From NCBI RefSeq assembly GCF_034140825.1, contig NC_089036.1, positions 5,024,001 to 5,088,000 of the forward strand: a stretch of DNA of 64,000 nucleotides. Reading direction: 5' to 3'. Under the pieces are notes generated by a model, which was not told the DNA's origin, searched no databases, and saw only the letters and a list, made by a program, of their open reading frames with translations. A program made the translations under genes and the position numbers. This document shows positions 34,511-44,939 of the stretch, in pieces. The stretch is from Oryza sativa Japonica Group (taxonomy: Eukaryota > Streptophyta > Magnoliopsida > Poales > Poaceae). Numbering within the stretch: the stretch's first letter is position 1; each line of letters begins with the position of its first letter.

Positions 34511-37252
34511 TTAGAAACGTATTTCTTGGATACGATGCAATTTTGTTTTCCAGTTGTCTCGTTCCCACTCTACCTTGAGTTCATGGTGTTGCATCGTGAC
34601 ATTGAGCTTCTTGAGGGATGCAAGAAGCTCCAAACCTTTAGGAACCTCCCTGAGGGATGGGAGCGACAGCAGAAGCAGCACTTCCAGCCTAATAATGGCC
34701 CCTTCCTCAATGACTAGCCTTCTCAACTCCTCCAATTTTCCCAACCAAAGAGTCCTCAGCTGAGGAAACCATCCTGCACGGAGAATTATGTCCTCAGCCC
34801 AACATCCCCTGCGTATGCTCAAAAATATCAGATTTGGCACGCTTGATGATATTGATGGGAGTGGATTGGTGTCATTTTTGCAAAATGTCAGTGTCAGGTA
34901 CTTGATATTTGCACCATACTCACAGAACACTGGTCTTCGGAATGTCTCATTGTCCCAGCATCCTCTGATTGTGAGCTTCTCTAGCTTTGTACATATAGGA
35001 TTGAAAGCATTAAAATCCAGAGGTTCATTCAGATCGTTGGCGCTGATGACCAAGTCATAAAGGTGGTTCATATTTGATAAGGAAGAAAACAGTGTTGCAC
35101 AGTCAGCACGACAAACATTCTCGACACACAGAAGCCTCAGCTCAGGCAAGTATTTCAGTAGCTTCACCGATTCCTTGGTTGCTTCAACAGTCTGGAGAGT
35201 CTGCAGCTGTGCCAAATCAAAAGCACAGTCAGGCAATTTCACACCACGGAAGTAACGCAATTGCCTCTCTTCTGGGTCATACAATTGCTCTGCAAAGATG
35301 TGCCTCAGCTTCTTTAATTTAGCTACCTCTCTTGGGAGCCTTTCAATGTTAGTTGATTTCAAGTCCAGAGTTTCCAAATTGGTGAGCTTTTTAATTGATA
35401 TTGGTAGGGACTTAATACGTGTCCTCCTTAAGCCAAGATAGCGCAAGTTGAACAAGTCCCCAATATTTTCTGGAATCTTGTCCAAGGGTGAGTCTCGTAG
35501 TTCTAGAACAGCAAGGTATTTACACCTGGAAATTAGTAAGGTTAACAACTGATAATTAGCAACTCTGTTGGCTGCAATGAATGTCCGGAGACGAGGAAGG
35601 TCCATGCTTGATTTTATCAGCTGATTCACCTGATCAAAGTTTGACACTAACAGCCGGCGAACATCATCCTTCTTTTGAGTTTCAAGGTTTATGTCCGCCA
35701 GACCAAATCTTTCCTTCCTAGAAAAGGAGAGTGCTAATTCCCTCATAATGTCATGCATCCTGCAGCTTACCACTCTACCAATCTCATCGTTCTCAACAAG
35801 TTGCATCATGCTTTGTTGGATCAGCTCAGTGAAGTAGCCGTCTGCAACCTCCTCCAATGTACTCTGACCTCGCTGTATTACAAAGCCCTCTACTATCCAT
35901 AGCTTGATAAGAAGCTCACGCTTGAAAATATAATCTTGCGGGAACATACTGCAATATAAAAAACAATTCTTGAGATGCCTTGGCAGGTACATGAAGCTTA
36001 TGCTCAGTGCGCTCCTTACTTTGTCTAGGCCAGGGTTGTCCTCCAATTCACACTTGAATTGATTGTTTATTCTTCTCCATACTATCTCTTTTGATTCCTG
36101 TACAGCCAATACATTTCCTATTGCATTAATTGCCAACGGCAAGCCTCCACACTTATTTACAATCTGCCTAGACAATTCCTCCAAATGAGAGGGGCACTCC
36201 ATATTGCTTTTCTGGAAGCACCTTCTATGAAAGAGTTCAAATGCATCATCATTGCCTAGTGGATTAAGCTTCATCTTGTACATTTCTTGAGCCAATGAAG
36301 CAACGTCATTATTCCTGGTTGTGATTATTATCCTACTTCCTTTCTTATCATCCATCAATGAGTCAGATAGCTCATGGAAAGCTCTAGTATCCCATACATC
36401 ATCGAGTACAATCAAGTATTTCTTATTTGACAAAACCTCCTTTAACTCATCATTCAGCTTACCATGGTGCATAGTGTCAAGATCAGTGGGGATTTTGCTT
36501 TGGTCCTCGCTCAGCTCTTGAATCAACTGCCTTAATATAGCATTGATGTTATAGTTATGTGATACTGCAATCCATGAATAACAGTCAAAGCTCTTCATTC
36601 CCTTCTCCCAATCATAAACCTTCCTGACTAGGGTTGTTTTACCCAATCCACCAAAACCCCATATTGATATTACTGTTCGATCTAACTCCTTGGGATCTAG
36701 CCATCTGCCAAGCAGCTCCATGTCTTCTTTCATCCCAACAATGTCATCTCCTTTAACGGCATGAGGAGAACCATTAGATGACAGGAGATGAATATGAGCA
36801 CTATCACTAGTGTTGTCAAGTAATTCATTGAACATTTCTCGATAATCCCTTTTCAGCTGTGACAAGTGCTTGATCTCTTCCTCGATATCTTTAAGCTCAA
36901 TAGCGATGCGATGAAAAGCAGTTGGATAGAAGAACTTGTGTATTAACCTTTTAAAATGGTTTTCATGTTCAAGAGCTATGTTATAGCTGTACTCATCTGT
37001 TATGTCCTCAACACGGTAAGCGACCTTCCGCACCCTTACTATCCAGCCTTCAAGAACTTTATTGCTGTAGATTTTTGTTCCAACCTGGCTCAAGAAATGA
37101 TGGATCATGTCTAATTCCCTCTCGATGTGCTTTGCAGTGTATGGTAGATCTGGGAGCCGTGCGGGTTCTTTCTCTAGGTAAGTCCTTAGTGATGATACTC
37201 CAAAAGAGGTAACAAGCTTGCCGAGAGCTAGGACTACTGCTGCCTCTGCCAT
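34511..37252 (-). CDS. CC-NB-ARC-LRR (CNL) disease resistance protein
   Basis: One uninterrupted 913-residue reading frame from ATG at 37252. An Rx-type coiled coil occupies residues 1 to about 130, with VEDITDEY (81-88) at the EDVID position. NB-ARC motifs are all present: P-loop GFGGLGKTT (199-207), kinase-2 LIVLDDVWD (280-288), RNBS-B GSRIIITTR (305-313), GLPLA (370-374), RNBS-D CFLYCSMFP (430-438) and MHD (499-501). From about 580 to the end are LRRs (LRYLGLRRTRIKSLP, LETLDLKSTNIERLP). This is an RPM1-like cytosolic immune receptor layout; effector specificity cannot be read from sequence. All switch motifs are canonical, so it looks functional. There is no integrated decoy domain. No tandem paralogue lies in the window. 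It was called from an intronless frame; a 5' UTR intron is possible. Confidence 0.95.
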   Translation of the reverse strand: MAEAAVVLALGKLVTSFGVSSLRTYLEKEPARLPDLPYTAKHIERELDMIHHFLSQVGTKIYSNKVLEGWIVRVRKVAYRVEDITDEYSYNIALEHENHFKRLIHKFFYPTAFHRIAIELKDIEEEIKHLSQLKRDYREMFNELLDNTSDSAHIHLLSSNGSPHAVKGDDIVGMKEDMELLGRWLDPKELDRTVISIWGFGGLGKTTLVRKVYDWEKGMKSFDCYSWIAVSHNYNINAILRQLIQELSEDQSKIPTDLDTMHHGKLNDELKEVLSNKKYLIVLDDVWDTRAFHELSDSLMDDKKGSRIIITTRNNDVASLAQEMYKMKLNPLGNDDAFELFHRRCFQKSNMECPSHLEELSRQIVNKCGGLPLAINAIGNVLAVQESKEIVWRRINNQFKCELEDNPGLDKVRSALSISFMYLPRHLKNCFLYCSMFPQDYIFKRELLIKLWIVEGFVIQRGQSTLEEVADGYFTELIQQSMMQLVENDEIGRVVSCRMHDIMRELALSFSRKERFGLADINLETQKKDDVRRLLVSNFDQVNQLIKSSMDLPRLRTFIAANRVANYQLLTLLISRCKYLAVLELRDSPLDKIPENIGDLFNLRYLGLRRTRIKSLPISIKKLTNLETLDLKSTNIERLPREVAKLKKLRHIFAEQLYDPEERQLRYFRGVKLPDCAFDLAQLQTLQTVEATKESVKLLKYLPELRLLCVENVCRADCATLFSSLSNMNHLYDLVISANDLNEPLDFNAFNPICTKLEKLTIRGCWDNETFRRPVFCEYGANIKYLTLTFCKNDTNPLPSISSSVPNLIFLSIRRGCWAEDIILRAGWFPQLRTLWLGKLEELRRLVIEEGAIIRLEVLLLLSLPSLREVPKGLELLASLKKLNVTMQHHELKVEWERDNWKTKLHRIQEIRF

Positions 37253-39068
37253 TGTCTGTCTTCACTTACTGACTGATGTGTTACTTCTTGTGGATATGCA
37301 AGATTAACCGGTAAGAGCTCCTTTTCTTTTAGCCTGTTGAACAAAATATGATATCCCAGCTTTATTGTCTGTCTTAGTGAGGCACTGAAAATTTGAAATG
37401 AACATGGTGGTGTATGTTAATGCTGGTTGGTACTACTTGCTAATTTCCGTTTTAGTACGCCAAGCTATGTATTTCATTAACTAGGAATTTGATGACTTTC
37501 GGTATATTTCTTGGCATCTTGCTACCGGCATATTTGCTACTAAATTTTATTTTGAGTGGTTCAAAAAAAATTATCTTTTCGGAGATTTTTTTTCAGTAAC
37601 CGGATGAGGTACATATGAGCTATTAAGATTTGCAGGACCACATGCTTTTTTTTTTGAGTAAAAGATCACATGCCTGTTGATGATGCGCAGTTGCAGATAT
37701 GATCCTTTGGGACAGGAGGGGAAGAGAGAAGAATCCTCTGCGATCTGAACGGTCTCCCCTGCTCCACTGGAAAATAAGCTCGTGAAGAAAGAAATTAATA
37801 TTCATTGTCCAGTGTTCTGAACCCAAGTTTGCAGTTAAAGCATGTAGCAATCACCCTGCATGTAGTCACAACTCAAAAAATGAGATGGCAAAACTAAGTA
37901 GTCACAGCTCAAAAAATGTCTAATTCTCTCTATATGTAGTATGGTACTCGAGAAAAGTGATGAACTCACCTGATGCTCAACCAAATCCTATGATGCCATT
38001 GAAGACCAAATTAATCGCCATGAAGTGAACAGTGGTTTCAATGATGTGCTGAACATTTTGTGGCAGTTGAACACAGGAGGCTTGAAGCAATATATTGAAG
38101 CATCAGGTCAACTCATCCTTAAATTGATTGGATGTTTAAAGGTACTATACTACTATGTTGTTGAACTCTAGGGTTTTGAAGTATTATTTCTAGTGCTAAT
38201 CCTCACCTGTCCATTCTTAGATAAATAAAATACCTATCATACATGGTTTCTTTGGTCAAACTGAACTATCTTTGCGAGACAATTTGTGTTTGCTTGAGTG
38301 TAATGAACAGACTACCATAATAAGAATATAAAAGCCAAAAGGTAACTGTGGGTATTATTGTATGGGTGATACCATGGGCTTTGTAGAATAAACTTCTTTA
38401 GAATGCTTTGTGTTTTGGTTTTGCATCATTGAATGGTGACTTGGTGAGCTCAGTACAAAGTGTTCACTGTTCAATTGTGGATTGTATCTTGGAAACGGTA
38501 ACCATGCATATCTGAAGTTTTATTTGACCATAATTAAACGCTCATATTTCAAGTGGGGAATTGTGTAAATTGCCAATATGCAGCAACATGAACGAGAATG
38601 TTCAGTACTCACTGAGTACGTGGAGATGTGGAGTTATGGGGCAAGTTCTTATCAACTGACACAGTAAGATACTAAGATCTATCAATGTTACTGCGTTGTT
38701 AGCAGCTGTGAAAAAAAGGTCTATCATCATATAATCTAAAGAACAGTTTTGCTATTATCGGAAGAATAATTTTGCTCGAAATATCATCTATCATTCTCAG
38801 CTCAATCTTTCGCCTACAGCGGTTTACAAGCCGTGACCTTTATTAGCGATAAAAAATGGATAAAACATATGCTCTTAGTGACGTAAAAATTAGTCGATGT
38901 TCAAAAATAAACTACTACAATAAAAAAAATCAAAAATCAACTCTAAAATTAAAATCCAAAATCCAAAATTCGGTTGGGATTGAAAAGCCGTAGAAGGGTT
39001 GATTGGATTTATGCTATGCCATCACTTGCAGTTGCTGACGGCCACATGTACCGGGCAACGAAGAGAGG
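37253..39068. other. Upstream region of the NLR, no gene recognised
   Basis: It contains the resistance gene promoter and AT-rich sequence. I saw no second coding region. An exon-like stretch near 38000-38140 (followed by AAAG|GTACT) has no recognisable product. Confidence 0.35.
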
Positions 39069-39073
39069 GAAAT

Positions 39074-39237
39074 TTAACTATTTGCCACTCTTGTGACATA
39101 ACAACTAACGATTTGCCACACCGTGTCTATGACATGTGGGCCCTCATGTGTCTGACATGTGGACTCTCATGTGTCTATGACATGTGGACCTATTGGCAAA
39201 TCGTTAAGCACCACTCGTAAGAGTGGCAAATAGTTAA
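39074..39237. mobile_element. Short TIR element with CATGTGG tandem units
   Basis: About 164 bp with inverted ends TTAACTATTTGCCACTCTTG and CGTAAGAGTGGCAAATAGTTAA. The middle has three copies of a 'tgtctatgacatgtgg(a/g)cc' unit, probably grown by slippage. It is a small non-autonomous DNA element, with TTA/TAA-like edges. Confidence 0.65.
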
Positions 39238-40163
39238 AAACCCTACGAAGAGAAGCCTTCGCTACCGCTGGTTAAATGGTTTGATACGACAAGTCAGAAT
39301 AAATGTTTTACGGGCGCTCAATTCTATAAGCTTAATTTGGCTGTGAATGTAGGCAAACTCTGGGATTTCTTTTTTTAAAAAAAATTGTTTCTTTGCATGC
39401 CATTTAAATAGTTATGATTTTTTTTAAAGAAAAATGACAATAATATGTCACTTTAAAAATATATAAGCTTAAATTTAACTTTTACAAATTACAATGAAAA
39501 ACACAAATATGACTGTGAGAACATGTATACAAATTACAATTAAATTTATTTATTTTACAATTTATGAAGATCAAATTTCAACTTACATGTCTGTGAGTTA
39601 TATATTACATACTAATATATCTTATCAATTTTTTTTATTTTTTTACGACAATTTGAATGACATGAATCAACGAGGGAACATCCCTTGACGGATTAAAATC
39701 CATTTCCGTGATATGGGCCTAAACTTTCCGACATGCGGGCTCTCTCAGAGGCCCATTTTCTCTGCGTAGGTGAGCAAAGCCCACTATGGCCCACAGGATT
39801 TGGCCCACTATGGTCGGGTCGATCACAACATAGGCCATCCAAAGCCGCGGCGCCGGGGAGCGACGCGGCCGCCGCCGGTGAGCTCGAGGGTCGTTGTGCA
39901 CGAGCTCCGGCGAAGAGGAGCTCGAGGCAAGTAGTGCGCCCGCCGGAGCTGGAGGGGTTGCCTCGGCCCTCGAGGGAAGCACTCGCGGCGGCGGCCATGC
40001 CCATGCACGGAGCGAGCCGCGCTCGCTGACGACCGCCGGCGTGCGGCCGTTCCTGCATCTGCTCGACGGTCACCGCCGGCTGCCGGGACCGCGGGAACGG
40101 CTTCCTCGGTGGTCACCGGCATCCGCTCTGCTCACCCGAGAGAGAAAACGGAGTGGCGGAGAC
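39238..40163. promoter_or_regulatory. Upstream region of the PPR gene
   Basis: An AT-rich part (39240-39690) precedes a GC-rich leader (39700-40163) with several GCCCA/TGGGCC elements (about 39750-39810: gcccattttc, agcccactatggcccac, tggcccacta). No separate gene was recognised; overlapping open frames here reflect GC composition. Confidence 0.45.
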
Positions 40164-42398
40164 ATGCCGCCGGCGCCATGGCCGACGCCACGCACCGTCA
40201 GGCAAGCCGCCGAGCTCCACGCCCGCCTCACCACCTCCGGCCACCTCCTCCTCCACCCGCCATCCGCCCGCCACCTCCTCAACTCCCTCGTCAACTGCCT
40301 CGAGCCCCATCCCCTCCACCTCCGCTACGCCCTCCACCTGTTCGACCGAATGCCCCCCTCCACCTTCCTCTTCGACACCGCCCTCCGCGCCTGCTCCCGC
40401 GCCGGCTCCGATCCACACCGCCCCTTCCTCCTCTTCCGCCGTATGCGCCGCGCGGGCGTCCGCCCCGACGGCTTCACGTTCCACTTCCTGTTCAAGTGCT
40501 CCTCCTCCTCCTCCCGCCCCCACTCCCTCCTCCTGTGCACGATGCTGCACGCCGCCTGCCTGCGCACCATGCTACCATCCGCCGCGCCGTTCGTCTCGAA
40601 TTCTCTCATCCACATGTACATTCGGCTCGGGCTCGCTGCCGACGCTCGCCGAGCTTTTGATGAGATCCATGTCAAGGACGCGGTTGCCTGGACAATGCTG
40701 ATCAGTGGGCTGGCCAAGATGGGCATGCTCTGTGACACGCAGCTTCTTCTATCTCAGGCTCCAGTGAGGGATGTGATCTCGTGGACAAGCTTGATTGCCG
40801 CCTACTCCCGTGCCAATCGGGCCAGAGAGGCTGTGGGTTGCTTCAAGACCATGCTTTCTCATGGCATTGCACCGGACGAGGTTACCGTAATCGCCGTGCT
40901 CTCGGCATGCGCAAAGCTCAAGGATTTGGAACTGGGACGTTCCCTGCACTTGCTTGTCGAGGAGAAGGGGATGCCGACGAGTGAAAATCTCGTGGTTGCG
41001 CTCATCGACATGTATGCCAAGTGTGGTGATTTTGGTCATGCGCAACAGGTTTTCGATGCCCTGGGTAGAGGCCCAAGGCCTCAATCATGGAATGCTATCA
41101 TTGATGGATACTGCAAGCATGGGCATGTTGATGTTGCACGGTCTCTGTTTGATGAAATGGAGGTCCGTGATATCATCACATTCAACTCGATGATGACTGG
41201 GTACATCCACAGTGGCCAGCTTAGAGAAGCATTGCTATTGTTCATGAGTATGAGGAGACATGACCTGCGTGTCGACAACTTTACGGTGGTGAATCTTCTA
41301 ACTGCTTGCGCAAGCTTAGGTGCATTACAACAGGGCAGAGCATTGCATGCTTGCATTGAGCAGAGGCTGGTGGAAGCAGATATATACCTTGGTACTGCAC
41401 TGCTGGACATGTATATGAAATGTGGGAGGGTCGACGAGGCAACCATTGTTTTCCAACGGATGGGCAAGAGAGATGTTCATACTTGGACCGCTATGATCGC
41501 AGGTCTTGCATTCAATGGGATGGGTAAGGCTGCTCTGGAGCATTTCTACCAGATGAGGTGTGATGGCTTCCAGCCTAATTCAGTTAGCTACATTGCTGTT
41601 CTGACTGCATGCAGCCACTCATGTCTACTGAATGAAGGCCGTCTGTACTTTGATGAGATGAGAATCTTGTACAACATACATCCTCAGATTGAGCACTATG
41701 GCTGCATGATTGATCTGCTGGGACGCAGTGGGCTTTTGGATGAAGCAATGGATCTTGTCAAGACCATGCCCATACAACCAAATGCTGTCATATGGGCCTC
41801 CATTTTGAGTGCTTGCAGAGTCCATAAACACATTGACTTAGCTCAATGTGCCGCAGAGCATCTTCTGAAGCTAGAACCTGACGAGGATGGTGTCTATGTC
41901 CAGTTATATAACATATACATAGACTCTAGACAATGGGAAAATGCGTCAAAGATAAGGATGTTGATGGAAGAAAGGCAAGTTAAGAAGACTGCAGGATATA
42001 GTTCTATTACTGTGGCTGGGCAGGTGCACAAGTTTGTTGTTAGTGACAAATCACATCCACGGATATTGGAAATCATTGCAATGCTGGAGGAGATTTCACA
42101 CAGGTTAAAGTCATTGGGTTATTCACCGCTTACATCACAGATAACAGTGGATGTGGATGAGGAAGAGAAAGAACAAGCGCTGCTAGCACACAGTGAGAAG
42201 CTGGCCATTGCTTTTGGCCTCATTAATCTAGCACCAAACTTGCCGGTTCATATCAGAAAGAATCTGAGGGTATGTGAGGACTGCCACTCTGCAATCAAGT
42301 TGATTTCCAGGCTTTGGAACCGGGAAATCATAGTCAGAGACCGGAGTAGGTTCCACCATTTCAGAGAGGGAACATGTTCATGCAACGATTTTTGGTAA
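40164..42398 (+). CDS. PLS-class pentatricopeptide repeat protein with E and DYW domains
   Basis: An intronless frame of 744 residues starting MPPAPWPTPRTVRQAAELHA; an upstream in-frame extension lacks an ATG. The body is a chain of P, L and S repeats (for example DVISWTSLIAAYSRANRARE, DIITFNSMMTGYIHSGQLRE, DVHTWTAMIAGLAFNGMGK), separated by L/S repeats ending LIDMYAKCG. E/E+ motifs and a DYW deaminase-like domain follow: the HSEKLAIAFG zinc/catalytic motif, CEDCHSAIK, and the end CSCNDFW, where the usual DYW is DFW. DYW proteins bind organelle RNA and take part in C-to-U editing. No strong transit peptide is obvious, so plastid or mitochondrial location is open. The RNA target could be guessed from residues 5 and 35 of each repeat, which I have not tabulated. 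Confidence 0.95.
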   Translation: MPPAPWPTPRTVRQAAELHARLTTSGHLLLHPPSARHLLNSLVNCLEPHPLHLRYALHLFDRMPPSTFLFDTALRACSRAGSDPHRPFLLFRRMRRAGVRPDGFTFHFLFKCSSSSSRPHSLLLCTMLHAACLRTMLPSAAPFVSNSLIHMYIRLGLAADARRAFDEIHVKDAVAWTMLISGLAKMGMLCDTQLLLSQAPVRDVISWTSLIAAYSRANRAREAVGCFKTMLSHGIAPDEVTVIAVLSACAKLKDLELGRSLHLLVEEKGMPTSENLVVALIDMYAKCGDFGHAQQVFDALGRGPRPQSWNAIIDGYCKHGHVDVARSLFDEMEVRDIITFNSMMTGYIHSGQLREALLLFMSMRRHDLRVDNFTVVNLLTACASLGALQQGRALHACIEQRLVEADIYLGTALLDMYMKCGRVDEATIVFQRMGKRDVHTWTAMIAGLAFNGMGKAALEHFYQMRCDGFQPNSVSYIAVLTACSHSCLLNEGRLYFDEMRILYNIHPQIEHYGCMIDLLGRSGLLDEAMDLVKTMPIQPNAVIWASILSACRVHKHIDLAQCAAEHLLKLEPDEDGVYVQLYNIYIDSRQWENASKIRMLMEERQVKKTAGYSSITVAGQVHKFVVSDKSHPRILEIIAMLEEISHRLKSLGYSPLTSQITVDVDEEEKEQALLAHSEKLAIAFGLINLAPNLPVHIRKNLRVCEDCHSAIKLISRLWNREIIVRDRSRFHHFREGTCSCNDFW

Positions 42399-43235
42399 AT
42401 ACCATTTCATAGGACACCAATTTTTGTGTGTGAAAAAGCTGAGGTTGAGGAACACTGTGAACAGGAGTTCTCACCTAGTCTCCTTAGTTTGGAATTGCTT
42501 TTGAATTTCTGATCACCAAAGGTACTCTTTCTTCTCCTTAATTAGATTCTTGTTGCCATTTTGATACTCTAATACCAGTAATATGCGTTTTCAGTAAAAT
42601 GATGTCAGCTGTGTCGAGCATCACAATGCTCTCCGTTCATCCTCAAGGTTGGTAGTTGATGGGCTTTGTGGGTCGTCAAAATCTTTTGGATGGGCCGGCA
42701 CACCGCCTCTGGGGCAGTTCAGGGGCAAAGTGCCAAGACCAAGACGGAAAGCAAACGCAATAGGCCAGCAGCAGGCAGATTGTCAGAAGGGTCATCTTCC
42801 TCCTGCCACCCAGCCGCTGTGATGCTCGTATGACTAATCCCGTCATCCCTGGCTTCCGCTCACTTAAGGTAAAAAATCCAAATATCGCTGGCTCATCCTG
42901 CCCCGCCTAAAAGTAGGAGCATATGTCATTATTCTGTTTACCAGTTTGGATTGCGCTCTTTTTTTTTTGTCCCCTAATTTCTTCTGTTTGTTGGATGACT
43001 GATGTCCATAACTGGAGTAGTGGAGTAGTAATGATTAACAAATAATTAGTTCTTCAGGAGCCTCAAGAAATCCATGTTTCTGAAAATGATCTTATCCAAT
43101 TGTAAGCTCAAAAAGTTTGTGTTTTTTAGGTGAACATGATACAGATTGCCCTCGTATAGCCCTATGTTTTCCTCTTTCAGTGAAGCAAAATCCATGCTTT
43201 TTAGCAAGGTCTACTCCCATGCCTGCAATACCAGA
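42399..43235 (+). other. PPR 3' region and possible leader exon of an unknown transcript
   Basis: After the PPR stop there is a stretch at about 42640-42870 that is exon-like in composition and ends in a good donor (CACTTAAG|GTAAAAAAT). It does not code for anything I recognise. Confidence 0.3.
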
Positions 43236-43523
43236 TGATGTAATATGCAATGGAAATTCCAGTGCAGAATACTAATTCTTTGCTGTTTGGTGTGGACAAT
43301 GGGACAACATTCAAGACGGAATCAGGCTATTCGAGCATTGGTAATTTTGGTTTCTGTGGGAATGCTTTCCTGGAATCATTAATGCATCTGGTGGATCCTT
43401 TAGCAGTTCAGAGTTGAACGGGCCAACTTTGGATATTGAATCATCGGCATTTGGCTTGTTGAGTCAGCTTCCCCGAAATTTCCTATTTTCAGACCTACCA
43501 GAGGATTTCAGCCAAAGCGCAGG
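43234..43523 (+). pseudogene. Broken gene fragment of unknown family
   Basis: Two adjoining segments read like real protein in different frames. The first, from an ATG at 43252-43254, gives MEIPVQNTNSLLFGVDNGTT and continues for about 45 residues. The second, about 43388-43523, gives ELNGPTLDIESSAFGLLSQL followed by PRNFLFSDLPEDFSQSA and ends at a good donor (GCGCAG|GTACATTG). A single-base loss near 43370 would explain the switch. The Ser/Asn/Gly-rich composition resembles the C-terminal part of a plant transcription regulator, but I cannot name the family. It could instead be an expressed gene that I have split wrongly. Confidence 0.35.
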
Positions 43524-44939
43524 TACATTGTAATGACAATGTTGGTTTATTTTGCTTTGTAATCTGAGTATGTGCTAATTAAGTTATCTACCCTACTGTC
43601 AATCGAAGAATATGCTGTTTTCCTGTATGGCTGGCTGATCTTTGCAATGGCATTCATCTAGTGTCTGCAGGTTGAGCAGCCATTGGCCATCTGTACATAC
43701 ATGCTTGGCAGGAAAATTTGCATTTGCTAGCCTTTTGTTTGTTAGTAGCTCTAGTATTCTAATGTGACAGTTTGGATGAGTTCTCTCTCTCCGGAGCAGG
43801 TAAGGGGATCTGTCTTCCCTATGCTTGCTTCATTGCTGATTTTCTCCTATGGACAGAATCTGGATTGGATGGCTACCATTGCTGCCTGGGCTGAAGGAAC
43901 CGTAAAATTTAAGGGAAAATATAGATCCTTTTCCTGGAATATTTCTAGTTAATTTGTATCCTAGACAGTAAATAAATGCTTAGTAATTGCAATTTATTCT
44001 ATATGACGAAACAATTCATCTGCCAATCTATAAGCTTATTTGATTGATTGACGTGTGCCGCGGTACATGCATCAATTTCTCAAAAAAAAAAAAGATTGAT
44101 TACAGCAACAGTTATCTGAAGCATTTCTCCCTGTGCATGAACTAGCGGCCCTCCTGTTCTTCAAAATTTTTTTACACAGAATTTTTGCCGCTGATTGTTT
44201 TCCCAACGCTTATAAAAAAACAATTTCTCAAAAAAAAATCTACTGTATTGTTTGGACCAATTTTTCTACCTACTTGTGAAGTTTATGTTTCAAAATATTA
44301 ATCAAGTAAACAATACATCTTAATTATCTGCGCAGAAGTCTGTTTTAGCCTGCCACATCTTGCTTAACTTCTCCGGAACCAAGCTGCCAGTTCAACACAA
44401 TTACACAAGAATGTACATAATCTCAATATTGATGCACATTCAATTGGATTGTTCAAATAGTTGTACTCTTGTTAAGGCAATTGGGCAATTATATATTTCT
44501 GCAAATCAACATAGCATACAGTAGCGCGCAAAAAAAAAAGAGGGTAGCATACAGTGGCTCAAAGTTCTTTGTAACACAAAACAGCAACTCAAGTTTCAAT
44601 GTGCATTATTGTATATATAAACAACCTTTTCAAGTCATCCACTTAAAATTTTCAGGATGATTGAATAAACATGTATAGAACAAAAAGAAAAATTCTTTTT
44701 GGCGGAATAGATACAAACAACCGCAACCATATCACAATTCACAAGTGGCTCTTCTAAATGTTGAACCAGCTTATGTTCAGGAAACTAGACAAATGCAGCA
44801 AATCAAATCCTTTCAGGTGTCCAGAATAAAAATCAATGGCTACCACCGAAAATCACATTGCTTTGCTGGGTATTACTAATTTAAACTCACCAAATCATTC
44901 TAACTGTACATTCCACTTTGTCGCTCGAAGTATGGAGTT
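43524..44939. other. Intergenic, no further gene recognised
   Basis: AT-rich with poly-A/T runs. The part nearest 44939 should be the 3' UTR of the transporter gene on the minus strand. No bounded repeat was seen. Confidence 0.4.

Noticed and set aside
39894-40163. A 90-codon N-terminal extension of the PPR protein
   Set aside because: It opens with TTG, has no internal in-frame ATG and no repeat or transit-peptide character. It is read as GC-rich leader.
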